DNA of 64,000 bases. Origin: Sandaracinobacteroides hominis (lineage in GTDB: Bacteria > Pseudomonadota > Alphaproteobacteria > Sphingomonadales > Sphingomonadaceae). Below, piece after piece: positions 19,105 to 28,233 of this stretch (the first letter of the stretch is position 1; the number at the start of each line of letters is the position of its first letter). The notes beneath the pieces are model-generated. The model did not search any database. It was given only the letters and a program-made list of their open reading frames with translations, and had not been told where the DNA came from. The DNA lies in NCBI RefSeq assembly GCF_016464365.1, contig NZ_JADCUC010000009.1, positions 46,376-110,375 on the forward strand. The letters run 5' to 3'. The translations under genes and the position numbers were made by a program.

Positions 19105-20232
19105 ATGGACCCGATCTTTCTTGCCCAGGCGCTGGTGCGCTGCCCCTCCGTCACCCCTGCCGACGCGGGGGCAATGGACGTGTTGCAGCAGGCGCTGGAG
19201 AAGCTGGGCTTCACCGTGACGCGGCTGACCTTTGGCGAAGAGCCGGACGGGCCTATCGAGAATCTGTTTGCCACCATCGGCTCGGGTGGGCCGCATTTCG
19301 CCTTTGCCGGGCATACCGATGTGGTGCCGGAAGGTTCGGGCTGGTCGGTGAATCCCTTCTCCGCCGGCATCCACGACGGGCAGCTGGTGGGGCGCGGTAT
19401 CGCCGACATGAAGGGGGCGATCGCGGCGATGGTGTTTGCCGCCGCCGCGCATGTGGAGCGTGGCAGCCCGGGGACGCTCAGCTTTATCATTACCGGCGAC
19501 GAGGAAGGGCCGGCGACCTATGGCACCGACCGGATTCTGGAGTGGATGGAGGAGCGCGGCATCCGGCCCGACATGTGTCTGGTGGGCGAGCCGACCTCTG
19601 TGCAGAAGCTGGGCGATTGCATGAAGATCGGCCGGCGCGGCAGCCTGAACGCCTGGATTTCGGTGCTGGGGGCGCAGGGGCATGTTGCCTATCCGGATCG
19701 CGCCGACAACCCGATCCGGCGGCTGGTGCCGGCGCTCAACGAGCTGCAGGCGCGGGTGCTGGATACCGGGAATGACTGGTTTACCGCCTCCAATCTGGAA
19801 ATCACCGACCTGGAGGTGGGCAACCCGGCGACGAACGTGATCCCGGCAGTGGCGAAGGCGCGGCTGAACATCCGTTTCAACGACATGCACAAGGGCCCGG
19901 AACTGGCGGCGTGGATCGAGGAAGTGATCGCGCGGCATGCGCCGAACGCGGACGTGAAGATCCGGATTTCGGGCGAGGCGTTCCTGACGGAGCCGGGGGT
20001 GCTTTCTGCGTTGGTAAGCGCTGCTGTTGAGGCGGAGACCGGGCGGGTGCCGGAACTGAGCACTACGGGCGGGACATCGGACGCGCGGTTTATCCGGCGG
20101 TTGTGCCCGGTGGTGGAATTCGGCCTGCCGGGGATGTCGATGCACAAGGTGGATGAGCAGGCGAGCGTTGCCGACATCGAGGCGTTGGGGCGGATTTACG
20201 ATCGGTTGCTGCGGGCTGTTTTTGCGGGGTGA
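19105..20232 (+). CDS. dapE: Succinyl-diaminopimelate desuccinylase
   Basis: 375 residues of the M20 metallopeptidase family. It removes succinate from N-succinyl-LL-diaminopimelate in lysine and peptidoglycan synthesis. Metal and catalytic positions are visible: [11 protein letters not shown] (His, Asp), [11 protein letters not shown] (Asp), [13 protein letters not shown] (catalytic Glu-Glu) and [11 protein letters not shown] near the end, all spelled as in DapE. The dimerisation domain lies around residues 180-290. The ATG at 19105 gives the [18 protein letters not shown] start typical of the family. Confidence 0.95.
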   Translation: MDPIFLAQALVRCPSVTPADAGAMDVLQQALEKLGFTVTRLTFGEEPDGPIENLFATIGSGGPHFAFAGHTDVVPEGSGWSVNPFSAGIHDGQLVGRGIADMKGAIAAMVFAAAAHVERGSPGTLSFIITGDEEGPATYGTDRILEWMEERGIRPDMCLVGEPTSVQKLGDCMKIGRRGSLNAWISVLGAQGHVAYPDRADNPIRRLVPALNELQARVLDTGNDWFTASNLEITDLEVGNPATNVIPAVAKARLNIRFNDMHKGPELAAWIEEVIARHAPNADVKIRISGEAFLTEPGVLSALVSAAVEAETGRVPELSTTGGTSDARFIRRLCPVVEFGLPGMSMHKVDEQASVADIEALGRIYDRLLRAVFAG

Positions 20233-20240
20233 TTTGTGAA

Positions 20241-20290
20241 CCAAGGGCTCTGCCCTTGGGACCCGGAAGGGGCTTTGGCCCCTTCACCCC
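20241..20290 (+). repeat. 3'-end double-hairpin repeat (copy 3)
   Basis: Lies 8 bases after the dapE stop. Stem CCAAGGGC-tct-GCCCTTGG, linker GACCCGG, stem GAAGGGGC-ttt-GGCCCCTTC, tail ACCCC. Both stems differ from the other copies, yet pairing, linker and tail are kept. Confidence 0.7.
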
Positions 20291-20327
20291 GTTTGTTTTT
20301 GGGTGAGGCGGTGAGGCCGTTTTCTTT

Positions 20328-20493
20328 GCGCCGCAGGCAGTTGGTTGATTGCCTGCGGCGCTGGGTTGTGCGTGCTCGAACCTGGGTGGCGGCTGCGGCT
20401 GGAGGTCCCAGCTTTCGCTGGGACGACGATTGGTATCGGGGTGCAGGGGACAGATTCCCCTGCCGGGTCCGGGCAGAGCCCGGCCGCCGGAGG
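20328..20493 (-). repeat. 166-bp composite palindromic repeat (copy A), ending in double-hairpin copy 4
   Basis: Three palindromes in a row: GCGCCGCAGGCA...TGCCTGCGGCGC (20328-20361), GTCCCAGC-tttc-GCTGGGAC (20405-20424), and on the minus strand the double hairpin with CCGGGC-tct-GCCCGG, ACCCGG and CAGGGGAAT stems (20438-20493). It abuts the stop codon of the CoA-transferase gene. An equally long copy lies at 26892-27057. Confidence 0.7.
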
Positions 20494-21648
20494 CTAGCGC
20501 AGACCGATTTCTTTCAGCACCTCATCCGTATGCGCGCCAAGCTCGGGTGCCGGGCCGGTGATGTGGCCCGGGGATCGGGAGAACCAGTTGGGGATTCCGG
20601 GGAAGCGGAGTTTGCCGTGCGGCGAGTCCACTTCCTGGAAGAAGCCGACGGCGTTGAGGTGGGGGTTGTCGAAGAGCTCGGCTGGGGTGCGCAGCGGCGC
20701 GCAGGGGATGTTGAGTTCGCGGAGCAGCTTCAGCCATTCGTCGGTGGTGCGTTGGCGGAAGGTTTCGCCGAGCAGGGAGTAGACTTCGTTGACGCGTTTG
20801 GCGCGTTGTTCGAGGCGGGCGAATTCGTCGCTGGCCCATGCGGGTTGGACGGCGTTGATGAAGGTGGCCCAGTGCTTGTCGTTGTAGATGAGGGCGGAGA
20901 TCTGGCCGTCTTTCGTCTGGTAGGGCTTGCGGTTGGGGGAGACAACGCGGGGGTAGAAGGCCTCGCCCAACGGAGGGTCGAAGAGGGCGCCGTTGGCGTG
21001 TTCGACGAGCATGAAGGCGGCCATGGTTTCGAACATGCCGATTTCGACTTCCTGGCCTTCGCCGGTGCGTTCGCGGTGGAAGAGGGCCATCACCGTTGAA
21101 TAGAGGCAGGTGAGGCCGGCGACCTTGTCGGCCATGATGGTGCCGATGAAATCGGCCTGCCCGGTGAGCATCTGCTGCACGGCGGGGAGGCCGCATTCGG
21201 CCTGGATGGTGTCGTCGTAGGCGGGGAGGTCTGCATCCGGGCCGCGGCGGCCATAGCCGTAGCAGTTGGTGTAGACGATGGAGGGATTGATGGCGGCGAC
21301 GTCTTCGTAAGCGAAGCCGAGGCGGGCGATGGCCTTGGAGCGCATCGAGTGGATGAAGACGTCTGCTGTGCGGATCAGCTCGGTGAGGGCGGCCTTGCCT
21401 TCGGGGGTGCGCAGATCGAGGACGATGCTGCGCTTGCCGCGGTTCACATTGACGAAGATGCCGCCCATGCCGGGGGCGGGGCCGACGGAGATGTAGCGGG
21501 TGTCGTCGCCGGCGGGGGCCTCCACCTTGATGACGTCGGCGCCCATGTCGGCCATGATCTGCGTGGCATAGGGGCCCATCACCATGGCCGTCAGATCGAC
21601 GATCCTGATCCCGGCGAGCGGCCCTTTGCGTGTGTTCGATTCCGGCAT
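20494..21648 (-). CDS. Family III (CaiB/BaiF) CoA-transferase
   Basis: 384 residues. These enzymes move CoA between acyl-CoA and a free acid through an aspartyl intermediate. Family marks are GIRIVDLTAMVMGPYA at the N-terminus, MGADVIKVEAPAGD, FVNVNRGKRSIVLDL and PAYDDTIQAECGL, whose Asp is the likely catalytic residue. GAGGAGGA lies 7 nt upstream of the ATG. It is divergent from an acyl-CoA dehydrogenase 136 bp away, with an enoyl-CoA hydratase further on, suggesting a shared role in breakdown of an organic acid. The donor and acceptor are unknown. Confidence 0.9.
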   Translation of the reverse strand: MPESNTRKGPLAGIRIVDLTAMVMGPYATQIMADMGADVIKVEAPAGDDTRYISVGPAPGMGGIFVNVNRGKRSIVLDLRTPEGKAALTELIRTADVFIHSMRSKAIARLGFAYEDVAAINPSIVYTNCYGYGRRGPDADLPAYDDTIQAECGLPAVQQMLTGQADFIGTIMADKVAGLTCLYSTVMALFHRERTGEGQEVEIGMFETMAAFMLVEHANGALFDPPLGEAFYPRVVSPNRKPYQTKDGQISALIYNDKHWATFINAVQPAWASDEFARLEQRAKRVNEVYSLLGETFRQRTTDEWLKLLRELNIPCAPLRTPAELFDNPHLNAVGFFQEVDSPHGKLRFPGIPNWFSRSPGHITGPAPELGAHTDEVLKEIGLR

Positions 21649-21784
21649 TCAAATCCTCCTCAGCCTTTGCGCCTAGTGGATAGGATTATTGAAATCCAGC
21701 GATGTTGTCCGGACAAATTCGAGTTGGCATATTGGGCGGCGGCTGCTAGCCGCGAGCGAAGAGATGGGATGGGATGGAAGCGCC

Positions 21785-22951
21785 ATGGATTTTGCCTTTA
21801 CCGACGACCAGCAGAACATCCGCGAGGCGGTGTTGAAGCTGTGCGCGCAGTTCAGCGATGACTATTGGCTGGAGCGCGACCGGGACGAGGTGTTTCCGCG
21901 CGATTTCCACACGGCGATGGCGGAGGCCGGCTGGCTGGGGATTGCCATGCCGGAGGCAGTTGGCGGTGCCGGGCTGGGAATCACCGAAGCGGCGATCATG
22001 ATGCAGGCGGTGGCCGAGGCTGGCGGCGGGATGACGGCTGCGTCTGCCGTGCACGGGCCTGTTTTCAGCATGCAGCCGGTGATCCTGTTCGGCACCCAGG
22101 AGCAGCAGAAGCGGATGATCCCCCCTATCCTGACCGGCGAGCATACCATGTGCTTTGCGGTGACGGAGCCGAACACGGGGCTGGACACGACGAAGCTGAA
22201 GACCCGCGCGGAGAAGGTGGAGGGTGGATACCGGATCACCGGCGAGAAGATCTGGATCTCGGTGGCGCAGGCGGCGAACAAGATGATGATCCTGGCGCGT
22301 ACGACGCCGCTGGACCAGGTGAAGAAGAAGACCGAGGGGCTTTCGCTTTTCTACACGGATTTCGATCGCTCGAAGATCGAGGCGCGGGTGATCCACAAGA
22401 TCGGCCGGCATTCGGTCGATTCGAACATGCTGTTCATTTCCGACCTGTTTGTGCCCGAAGAGGATCGGATTGGCGGCGAGGGGGATGGGTTCAAGATCAT
22501 CCTGCATGGCCTCAATCCGGAGCGGATTTTGCTGGCGGCTGAGGCGATTGGAATTGGCCGGGCGGCTGTGCGGCGCTCGGCGCGTTATGCGCGGGAGCGG
22601 ATCGTCTTCGATCGGCCGATCGGGATGAACCAGGGCATCCAGCATCCGCTGGCGAAATGCTGGGCGCAGCTGGAGGCCGCCAACCTGATGGTGATGAAGG
22701 CGGCGCAGCTGTTTGACCAGCGCCAGGAGTGTGGCGTGGAGGCGAATGCCGGCAAGTATCTGGCCGGCGAGTTCGGATTCGAGGCTTGCCACACGGCGAT
22801 GCTGTCGATGGGCGGCATGGGGCTGGCGCAGGAATATCATGTGGAGCGCTATGTGCGGGAGGCAGCGATCCTGCGGACGGTGCCGGTGAGCCCGCATATG
22901 ATCCTGAATTTCATTGCCGAGAAGGTGCTGGAGCTGCCCCGGTCCTACTGA
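21785..22951 (+). CDS. Acyl-CoA dehydrogenase
   Basis: 388 residues, FAD-dependent, introducing an alpha-beta double bond in an acyl-CoA. It has MDFAFTDDQQNIREAV at the start, CFAVTEPNTGLDTTKLKT (flavin and substrate loop) and ITGEKIWIS in the middle, and SMGGMGLAQEYHVERYVREA near the end. The C-terminal catalytic region differs from the common YEGT-type glutamate site, so chain-length class cannot be read. The ATG at 21785 is chosen by alignment to the family start. It is divergent from the CoA-transferase. Confidence 0.88.
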   Translation: MDFAFTDDQQNIREAVLKLCAQFSDDYWLERDRDEVFPRDFHTAMAEAGWLGIAMPEAVGGAGLGITEAAIMMQAVAEAGGGMTAASAVHGPVFSMQPVILFGTQEQQKRMIPPILTGEHTMCFAVTEPNTGLDTTKLKTRAEKVEGGYRITGEKIWISVAQAANKMMILARTTPLDQVKKKTEGLSLFYTDFDRSKIEARVIHKIGRHSVDSNMLFISDLFVPEEDRIGGEGDGFKIILHGLNPERILLAAEAIGIGRAAVRRSARYARERIVFDRPIGMNQGIQHPLAKCWAQLEAANLMVMKAAQLFDQRQECGVEANAGKYLAGEFGFEACHTAMLSMGGMGLAQEYHVERYVREAAILRTVPVSPHMILNFIAEKVLELPRSY

Positions 22952-23070
22952 GGAATTTTCCCGTCGAGGGTATGCGTGTGAAGATGCGGTGGCGTGGAGG
23001 CGGGGGGCGCATCCGGACTTCCGCGATCAGCTGACCCGTGTGGCGCACGATATTGCGAGGAGGGATATTG

Positions 23071-23838
23071 ATGAGCGACGCAGTGCTGTTCGAGGGGCGC
23101 GGCGATGGCATCGCCATCCTCACCATCAACCGGCCCGAGACGCGCAATGCGCTGACGGCCGATGTGCGCGCCGGGCTGTTTGCGGCGTGGGAGCGGTTTG
23201 AGCGGGACCCGGCGCTTCGCATCGCCATCCTGACCGGGTCTGGCGACAAGGCCTTTTGTGCGGGGGGTGATCTGAAGGACATGGTGGAGCGCGGGCTGCG
23301 GGTGCCGCCGCGCGACATGTTCCCGGTGCCATATGATTCGATCGAGCTGTCGAAGCCGACCATTGCGGCGGTGAACGGGGTGGCCTTTGCCGGTGGCTGG
23401 ATGATCGCGCAGGCCTGCGACCTGTGTGTGGCGAGCACATCGGCGCGCTTTGCCGTGACCGAGGTGAAGGTGGGGCGGAGTTCGCCCTGGGCGGCGCCGC
23501 TGATCCACATGATCCCGCAACGGATCATGATGGAGATCCTGCTGACGGGGAAGCCGATCACGGCGGAACGGGCATATGAGATCGGGCTGGTGAACCGGGT
23601 GGTGGAGCCGGCGCAGTTGATGGCGTCGGCGCTGGAGCTTGCGGCCGATGTGCTGGACGGGGCGCCCTTGTCGGTGAAGGCGGCGCGCGACACGGTGATG
23701 CTGTCGACGGAGATGGGGCGTTCGGCGGCATTGCAGGCGGCGCGGGCGGCTTCGGAATATTGCTATAGCAGCGCAGATGCGCAGGAAGGGCCCCGGGCCT
23801 TTGCCGAAAAGCGGCGGCCGGTCTGGCGCGGCGAATAG
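23071..23838 (+). CDS. Enoyl-CoA hydratase/isomerase family protein
   Basis: 255 residues of the crotonase fold. The oxyanion-hole segments are visible: GDKAFCAGGDLKDM and IAAVNGVAFAGGWMIAQACD. Catalytic acid positions sit around AVTEVKVGRSSPW, where the spelling is unusual, so hydratase versus isomerase cannot be decided. GAGGAGGG 6 nt upstream of the ATG at 23071 fixes the start. It follows the acyl-CoA dehydrogenase by 119 bp on the same strand and fits the next step of a beta-oxidation-like path. Confidence 0.88.
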   Translation: MSDAVLFEGRGDGIAILTINRPETRNALTADVRAGLFAAWERFERDPALRIAILTGSGDKAFCAGGDLKDMVERGLRVPPRDMFPVPYDSIELSKPTIAAVNGVAFAGGWMIAQACDLCVASTSARFAVTEVKVGRSSPWAAPLIHMIPQRIMMEILLTGKPITAERAYEIGLVNRVVEPAQLMASALELAADVLDGAPLSVKAARDTVMLSTEMGRSAALQAARAASEYCYSSADAQEGPRAFAEKRRPVWRGE

Positions 23839-23923
23839 CCTGCTGCGCGTGACTTGAACCTGACCGTCGCGGGGTCTATCGGCCCGCGATAATGAATTTC
23901 AATAACGCCCGGAACCTTGCCGC

Positions 23924-24388
23924 ATGACCCGCGCCTCGACCGCGGCCTGGGCGTTCGTCCACAAATGGTCGAGCCTGATCTGCACGTTGTTTCTGCTGAT
24001 GCTGTGTATCACCGGGCTGCCGCTGATCTTTCATGAGGAGATCGATGCGCTGACGGTAGATCCGCTGCAGCTGGCGAAGAATGCGCCGCCTTCATCGCAC
24101 GGCGGGCTGCCGCTGGACGTGATGGTGAAGAAGGCAACCGATGCCCGGCCGGGCGAGGTGCCGGTGTTCATGGCCTTTGACAACGACCAGCCTCTGATGA
24201 CGGTGACGACGGCGCCACGGCCGGATTCACCAGAAGGGGAGATGACGGTGCAGCTGTTCGATCGCTCCACCGGGCTGGCGGTGGGGGCGGAGGACGGTAG
24301 CGGGTTGATGCACTTCATCCTGCAGCTGCACACCGACATGTTTCTGGGGTTGCCGGGGATGCTGTTTCTGGGGCTGATGGCCGAATGA
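23924..24388 (+). CDS. PepSY-associated membrane protein, shortened
   Basis: 154 residues. It begins with the usual first TM segment of PepSY-TM proteins (FVHKWSSLICTLFLLMLCITG, about 12-32), has a periplasmic stretch and ends in LQLHTDMFLGLPGMLFLGLMAE. In the family, an LHTDMFLGLPG-type motif opens a second TM helix and is normally followed by some 200 more residues with further helices. The stop therefore looks like an internal deletion joining the N-terminal third to the original gene end. The small membrane gene downstream still overlaps it by ATGA. Family members are linked to siderophore-iron reduction. Confidence 0.7.
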   Translation: MTRASTAAWAFVHKWSSLICTLFLLMLCITGLPLIFHEEIDALTVDPLQLAKNAPPSSHGGLPLDVMVKKATDARPGEVPVFMAFDNDQPLMTVTTAPRPDSPEGEMTVQLFDRSTGLAVGAEDGSGLMHFILQLHTDMFLGLPGMLFLGLMAE

Positions 24389-24564
24389 GCCGACGCCGCA
24401 GGTTGCGCGAGGTTTTTGCCATGCCACTGCTGATCGCGGCAGCGAGCCTGTTCGGGCTGGTTGCGGCGCTGACCGGGGATGGATTGCGCGATGTGGTGGC
24501 GTGGATCGCGCTGGCGGTACCGGTGGTGGCCGTTGGCTGGGCGATGGTGGCGCGGCGGAGCTGA
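24385..24564 (+). CDS. Small two-helix membrane protein
   Basis: 59 residues, too short for most gene callers. The Arg-rich start (MSRRRRLREVF) is followed by two hydrophobic segments (about 13-30 and 38-55) separated by LTGDGLRD. The start overlaps the PepSY gene stop as ATGA. Similar short two-TM proteins sit downstream of PepSY genes in sphingomonads, which is recalled knowledge rather than something shown here. Function unknown. Confidence 0.6.
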   Translation: MSRRRRLREVFAMPLLIAAASLFGLVAALTGDGLRDVVAWIALAVPVVAVGWAMVARRS

Positions 24565-24683
24565 AACGCGGGCCGGGCAAATCGGCCACAACCGGGGCAA
24601 ATCTGGCAGAATCGGCGAGCCGAACTGGACTCCTGCCGCCGATTTGGCTTGAACGCCGCCATGACCCCATTGGGAGACAGAAT

Positions 24684-26819
24684 TTGCGATTTGTTGACAC
24701 AGTTTCCTTTGCGGCTGTCGCCGCCGCGCTTGTTGCGACCGGCACGATGACCCTTTCCGCGCAGCCAGCCCATGCGCAGGCGGCGGCACCTCTTTCGGCA
24801 AACCCGCTGATCGGGCCGTGGAACACCCCCGACGCGGTGCCGCCCTATGACCGCATCAAGCCGGCGCATTATGCCCCGGCCTTTGACGAAGGCATGCGGC
24901 TGGCGCGCAAGGATCTGGACGCGATTGCCAACAACAAGGCGGCGCCGACCTTCCAGAACACCATCGAGGCGATGGAGCGATCGGGTGAGCTGCTGACGCG
25001 CACCGCGAACGCCTTCTTCAACCTGACCGGGAGCGACGGCACGCCGGAGATTCAGGCGGTCGAAACCGAAGTCGGGCCGAAACTGGCGCGCTTCCAGAGC
25101 CAGACCTACCTCGACAAGAAGCTGTTTGGGCGGATCGACGCGCTCTATCAGAAGCGCGAGGCGCTGGGGCTGACCGAGGAGCAGGCCCGGCTGCTGGAAG
25201 TCACCTGGAAGAGTTTCATGCGCTCTGGTGCGGCCCTGCCCGACGCGCAGCGCACCCGGCTGGCCGCCATCGACGAGCAGCTGGCGAAGCTGAACACCGA
25301 GTTCGGGCAGAAGGTGGTGGCCGACCAGAAGGCCGGCGACACGCTGCTGAGCGCCGCGGAAATGGCCGGCATGCCCGACAGCTTCCGGGCGGCGGCAGCG
25401 GACCGTGCCGGCAAGGCCGGGAAGCCGGGTATGTTCCTGGTCGGTGCCACGCGCTCCGACTTCGAGCCGTTCATGACGCAGGCGACCAACCGCGCCGCCC
25501 GCGAAAAGGTGTTCCATGCGTTCGACGAGCGCGGGAGCAACGCCAACGCCAACAACACCGGCGACACCATCAAGCAGATGGTGTCGCTGCGACTGGAGCG
25601 GGCGAAGCTGCTGGGCTTCAAGAGCCATGCCGATTTCCAGCTGGCGAACTCGATGGCGGAAACGCCGGAAGCTGCGCAGGCGCTGATGGATCAGGTCTAT
25701 CAGGCGGGGCTGGCACAGGCGAAGAAGGAAGAAGCCGACCTGCAGAAGCTGGCGACGGCTGACGGCATCAGCAAGCTGGAGCCGTGGGACTGGCGCTTCT
25801 ACTCGGAGAAGGTGCGCAAGGCGCGCTATGACCTGGATGAGAACCAGCTGAAACCCTATCTGCCGATGGAAGGCATTTTCGGCGGGCTGAAGGAAACGAC
25901 CGAGCGGCTGTTCGGGCTGAAGCTGGTGGAGCGGACCGACATTCCGACCTGGAACACCGGCATCCGCACCTTTGACGTATTCGAGGCCGACGGCCGCCGC
26001 GTAGGGCTGTTCTATGCTGACTGGTTTACCCGCGACACCAAGCAGCCGGGCGCCTGGATGAACGAGATCCGCACCCAGAACGGGCTGGAAAACAGGAAGC
26101 CCCAGGTGGTCAACAACATGAACGTCACCCCGCCGGCGAAGGGGCAAGTGGCGCTGGTTTCCTATGACGACGCGGAAACCATGTTCCACGAGTTTGGCCA
26201 TGCGCTGCACGGGCTGCTGTCTGCCACGCGCTATCCCTCTTTGGCCGGCACTGCCGTCTATCGCGACTATGTGGAGTTCCCCAGCCAGGTCTATGAACAC
26301 TGGGTGTCGGATCGCGGCATACTGGAGCGGCATGCCCGCAACGCCAAGGGCGAACCCATGCCGCCGCAGCTGCTGGATGCGCTGATGAAGGCGCGCAACT
26401 TCAACCAGGGCTTCATGACGGTGCAGCAGCTTTCGTCGGCCATTGTCGACATGGAGCTGCATCGGCTGGAGAGCATTCCGGCCGATTTCGACGCGGTGAA
26501 GTTCGAAAAGGCGACGCTGGCGAAATATGGCGTGCCGGAAGCCGTGGGCATGCGCCACCGGCTGTCACACTTCACCCACCTGTTCTCCGGCGGCTACTCG
26601 GCCGGATACTATGCCTATACCTGGGCGGAAGTGCTGGAAGCCGACGCCTTTGCGAAATGGCAGGAAAGCGGGGATATCTGGAACAAGGATATCGCGGCCA
26701 GCTATCGGAAAAACATCCTGCAGACGGGGAACAGCCGCCCGCCGCAGGAGAGCTTCATTGCCTTCCGCGGGCGGTTGCCGACCCCGGATGCGTTGCTGAA
26801 GAACCGTGGGCTGAAGTGA
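24684..26819 (+). CDS. dcp: M3 family metallopeptidase (dipeptidyl carboxypeptidase type)
   Basis: 711 residues. It starts at a TTG with GGGAGA 6 nt upstream and has a signal peptide (MRFVDTVSFAAVAAALVA...PAHAQA), so it is probably periplasmic. The zinc site is TMFHEFGHALHG (H-E-x-x-H) with the third ligand Glu about 25 residues on in YVEFPSQVYEHW. The LIGPWNTPDAVPPYDRIKP start and the GYSAGYYAYTWAEVLEADAF end are typical of Dcp/OpdA-type oligopeptidases that release dipeptides or cut short peptides. A hairpin repeat follows the stop. Confidence 0.92.
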   Translation: MRFVDTVSFAAVAAALVATGTMTLSAQPAHAQAAAPLSANPLIGPWNTPDAVPPYDRIKPAHYAPAFDEGMRLARKDLDAIANNKAAPTFQNTIEAMERSGELLTRTANAFFNLTGSDGTPEIQAVETEVGPKLARFQSQTYLDKKLFGRIDALYQKREALGLTEEQARLLEVTWKSFMRSGAALPDAQRTRLAAIDEQLAKLNTEFGQKVVADQKAGDTLLSAAEMAGMPDSFRAAAADRAGKAGKPGMFLVGATRSDFEPFMTQATNRAAREKVFHAFDERGSNANANNTGDTIKQMVSLRLERAKLLGFKSHADFQLANSMAETPEAAQALMDQVYQAGLAQAKKEEADLQKLATADGISKLEPWDWRFYSEKVRKARYDLDENQLKPYLPMEGIFGGLKETTERLFGLKLVERTDIPTWNTGIRTFDVFEADGRRVGLFYADWFTRDTKQPGAWMNEIRTQNGLENRKPQVVNNMNVTPPAKGQVALVSYDDAETMFHEFGHALHGLLSATRYPSLAGTAVYRDYVEFPSQVYEHWVSDRGILERHARNAKGEPMPPQLLDALMKARNFNQGFMTVQQLSSAIVDMELHRLESIPADFDAVKFEKATLAKYGVPEAVGMRHRLSHFTHLFSGGYSAGYYAYTWAEVLEADAFAKWQESGDIWNKDIAASYRKNILQTGNSRPPQESFIAFRGRLPTPDALLKNRGLK

Positions 26820-26827
26820 GTTGAGAA

Positions 26828-26854
26828 GCAGGGGGCTCTGCCCCCTGCACCCTC
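26828..26854 (+). repeat. 3'-end hairpin repeat (single-stem form, copy 5)
   Basis: Nine bases after the peptidase stop: stem GCAGGGGGC-tct-GCCCCCTGC followed by ACCCTC. It corresponds to the first stem and tail of the longer elements. Confidence 0.65.
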
Positions 26855-26891
26855 AACAGCTTTGGTTGGCGCGCGATCTGTGCGCAGGATT

Positions 26892-27057
26892 GCGCCGCAG
26901 GCATCTGATTGCCTGCGGCGCCTTGTTGTGCGGGCTAAAACGCTGCTGCCTGAGGTCCCGGCTTCCGCTGGGACGACGTTGAGTATCGGGATCCACTGTC
27001 GGCGTGCAGGGGATAGATTCCCCTGCCGGGTCCGGGCAGAGCCCGGCCGCCGGAGGC
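26892..27057 (-). repeat. 166-bp composite palindromic repeat (copy B), ending in double-hairpin copy 6
   Basis: Same three palindromes in the same order and spacing as 20328-20493: GCGCCGCAGGCA...TGCCTGCGGCGC (26892-26921), GTCCCGGC-ttcc-GCTGGGAC (26955-26974) and the double hairpin (27004-27057). It lies just beyond the aminotransferase stop at 27073 in the minus-strand sense. Confidence 0.7.
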
Positions 27058-27072
27058 CAAAGGACGCTGCCG

Positions 27073-28233
27073 TCAGCGCGCGACGAAGCCGGATATCCGA
27101 TCGAAGGCGCGGTCCAGGGTTTCGATATCCGGGGTGAGGCTGATGCGGAGGTGGCCGTGGCCGCCTGCGCCGAAGCCGCTGCCCGGCACCAGGGCGACGC
27201 CAGTGGTTTCGAGGAGGGTTCGGGCGAGTGCGATATCGTCGGGGTTGACGCCGGTACAGTCGGCCATGACGAACATGCCGCCGGCCGGCAGGGCGGCGCG
27301 CAGGCCCTGGATGGCGTTTACGCGCTGGACGACATGGTGGGCGCGGGCCTTGAAACCGTTGTGGTAGTCGGCCAGTTCGGCGGCGGGCAGCGAGAGTGCG
27401 ACGACGGCGGCGTCCTGCACGAACTGGCTGACGCCGAAGAGGGCGGCTGCGCTCCAGTCGCCGAGGGCGGGGACAAGGGTTGGCGGGACCAAAGCCCAGC
27501 CGCAGCGGAAGCCGGTCATCGCGTGGCTTTTGGAGAGGCTGTTGAGGACGATGGTGCGGCCGGCGGGGCCGTGTTTCCAGGCGCGGATGTCCTGCCCGTC
27601 GTAGCGGAAGCTGGCATAGACCTCGTCGACGACGATCCAGACGTCGTGGGCTTCGGCGAGGTCGCGCAGGCGCGCGTAGTCGGCGGGTGAGAGCGCTGTG
27701 CCGCTGGGGTTGGCCGGGCTGTTGAGGAAGATGGCGCGGGTGTTGGGGCTGATGGCGGCGGCGATTGCTTCGATGTCGATGCTGAGGTCTGCGCGGGCGG
27801 GGACCTTGATCGGTTGCGCGCCGGCGGCGGCGACTACGCCGGGATAGGTGGCGTAATAGGGGTCGGAGAGGATCACTTCATCGCCTTCGCCGGCGATAAG
27901 GGTGAACACGGCGAGGGCGGCGTGCTGGGCGCCGGGGAGTACCACGACATTGTCTGTCGCGCAGCCTTCGACGCGGGCGATGGCTTCGCGCAGCGCGTGT
28001 TCGCCGAGCAGCGGGGTATAATGGGTACGGCCGTTCTGCAGCGCAGAAGTTGCGGCGGCGACGATGGCCGGGTGCGGTGGACAGACCGGGTCGCCGAGGG
28101 ACAGCAGCAGCACATCGTCGCCGGCTGCGGCGCGGCGGAGCGCGAGATCGGCGGTTTCCCAGGCGCTGGACTGGCCGATGGCGGCGAGTTTCTGCGCCCG
28201 GCCGGAGAGGCGCGGGCCGGGTCGATCAAGCAT
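27073..28233 (-). CDS. PLP-dependent aminotransferase, class I/II
   Basis: 386 residues, fold type I. The Schiff-base lysine is in LNSLSKSHAMTGFRCGW; NSPANPSGTALS and IVVDEVYASF carry the conserved Asn and Asp that position the cofactor. The late arginine is in HLRISL. The overall spelling is that of AspC/AlaT-like enzymes. It overlaps the RidA gene by 8 bases, so the two form an operon. RidA family proteins clear reactive enamine/imine products of PLP enzymes, which fits. The amino donor is unknown. Confidence 0.88.
   Translation of the reverse strand: MLDRPGPRLSGRAQKLAAIGQSSAWETADLALRRAAAGDDVLLLSLGDPVCPPHPAIVAAATSALQNGRTHYTPLLGEHALREAIARVEGCATDNVVVLPGAQHAALAVFTLIAGEGDEVILSDPYYATYPGVVAAAGAQPIKVPARADLSIDIEAIAAAISPNTRAIFLNSPANPSGTALSPADYARLRDLAEAHDVWIVVDEVYASFRYDGQDIRAWKHGPAGRTIVLNSLSKSHAMTGFRCGWALVPPTLVPALGDWSAAALFGVSQFVQDAAVVALSLPAAELADYHNGFKARAHHVVQRVNAIQGLRAALPAGGMFVMADCTGVNPDDIALARTLLETTGVALVPGSGFGAGGHGHLRISLTPDIETLDRAFDRISGFVAR

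Noticed and set aside
24315..26558. 747-codon minus-strand frame opposite the M3 peptidase
   Set aside because: Shadow; the plus-strand zinc site and signal peptide are clear.
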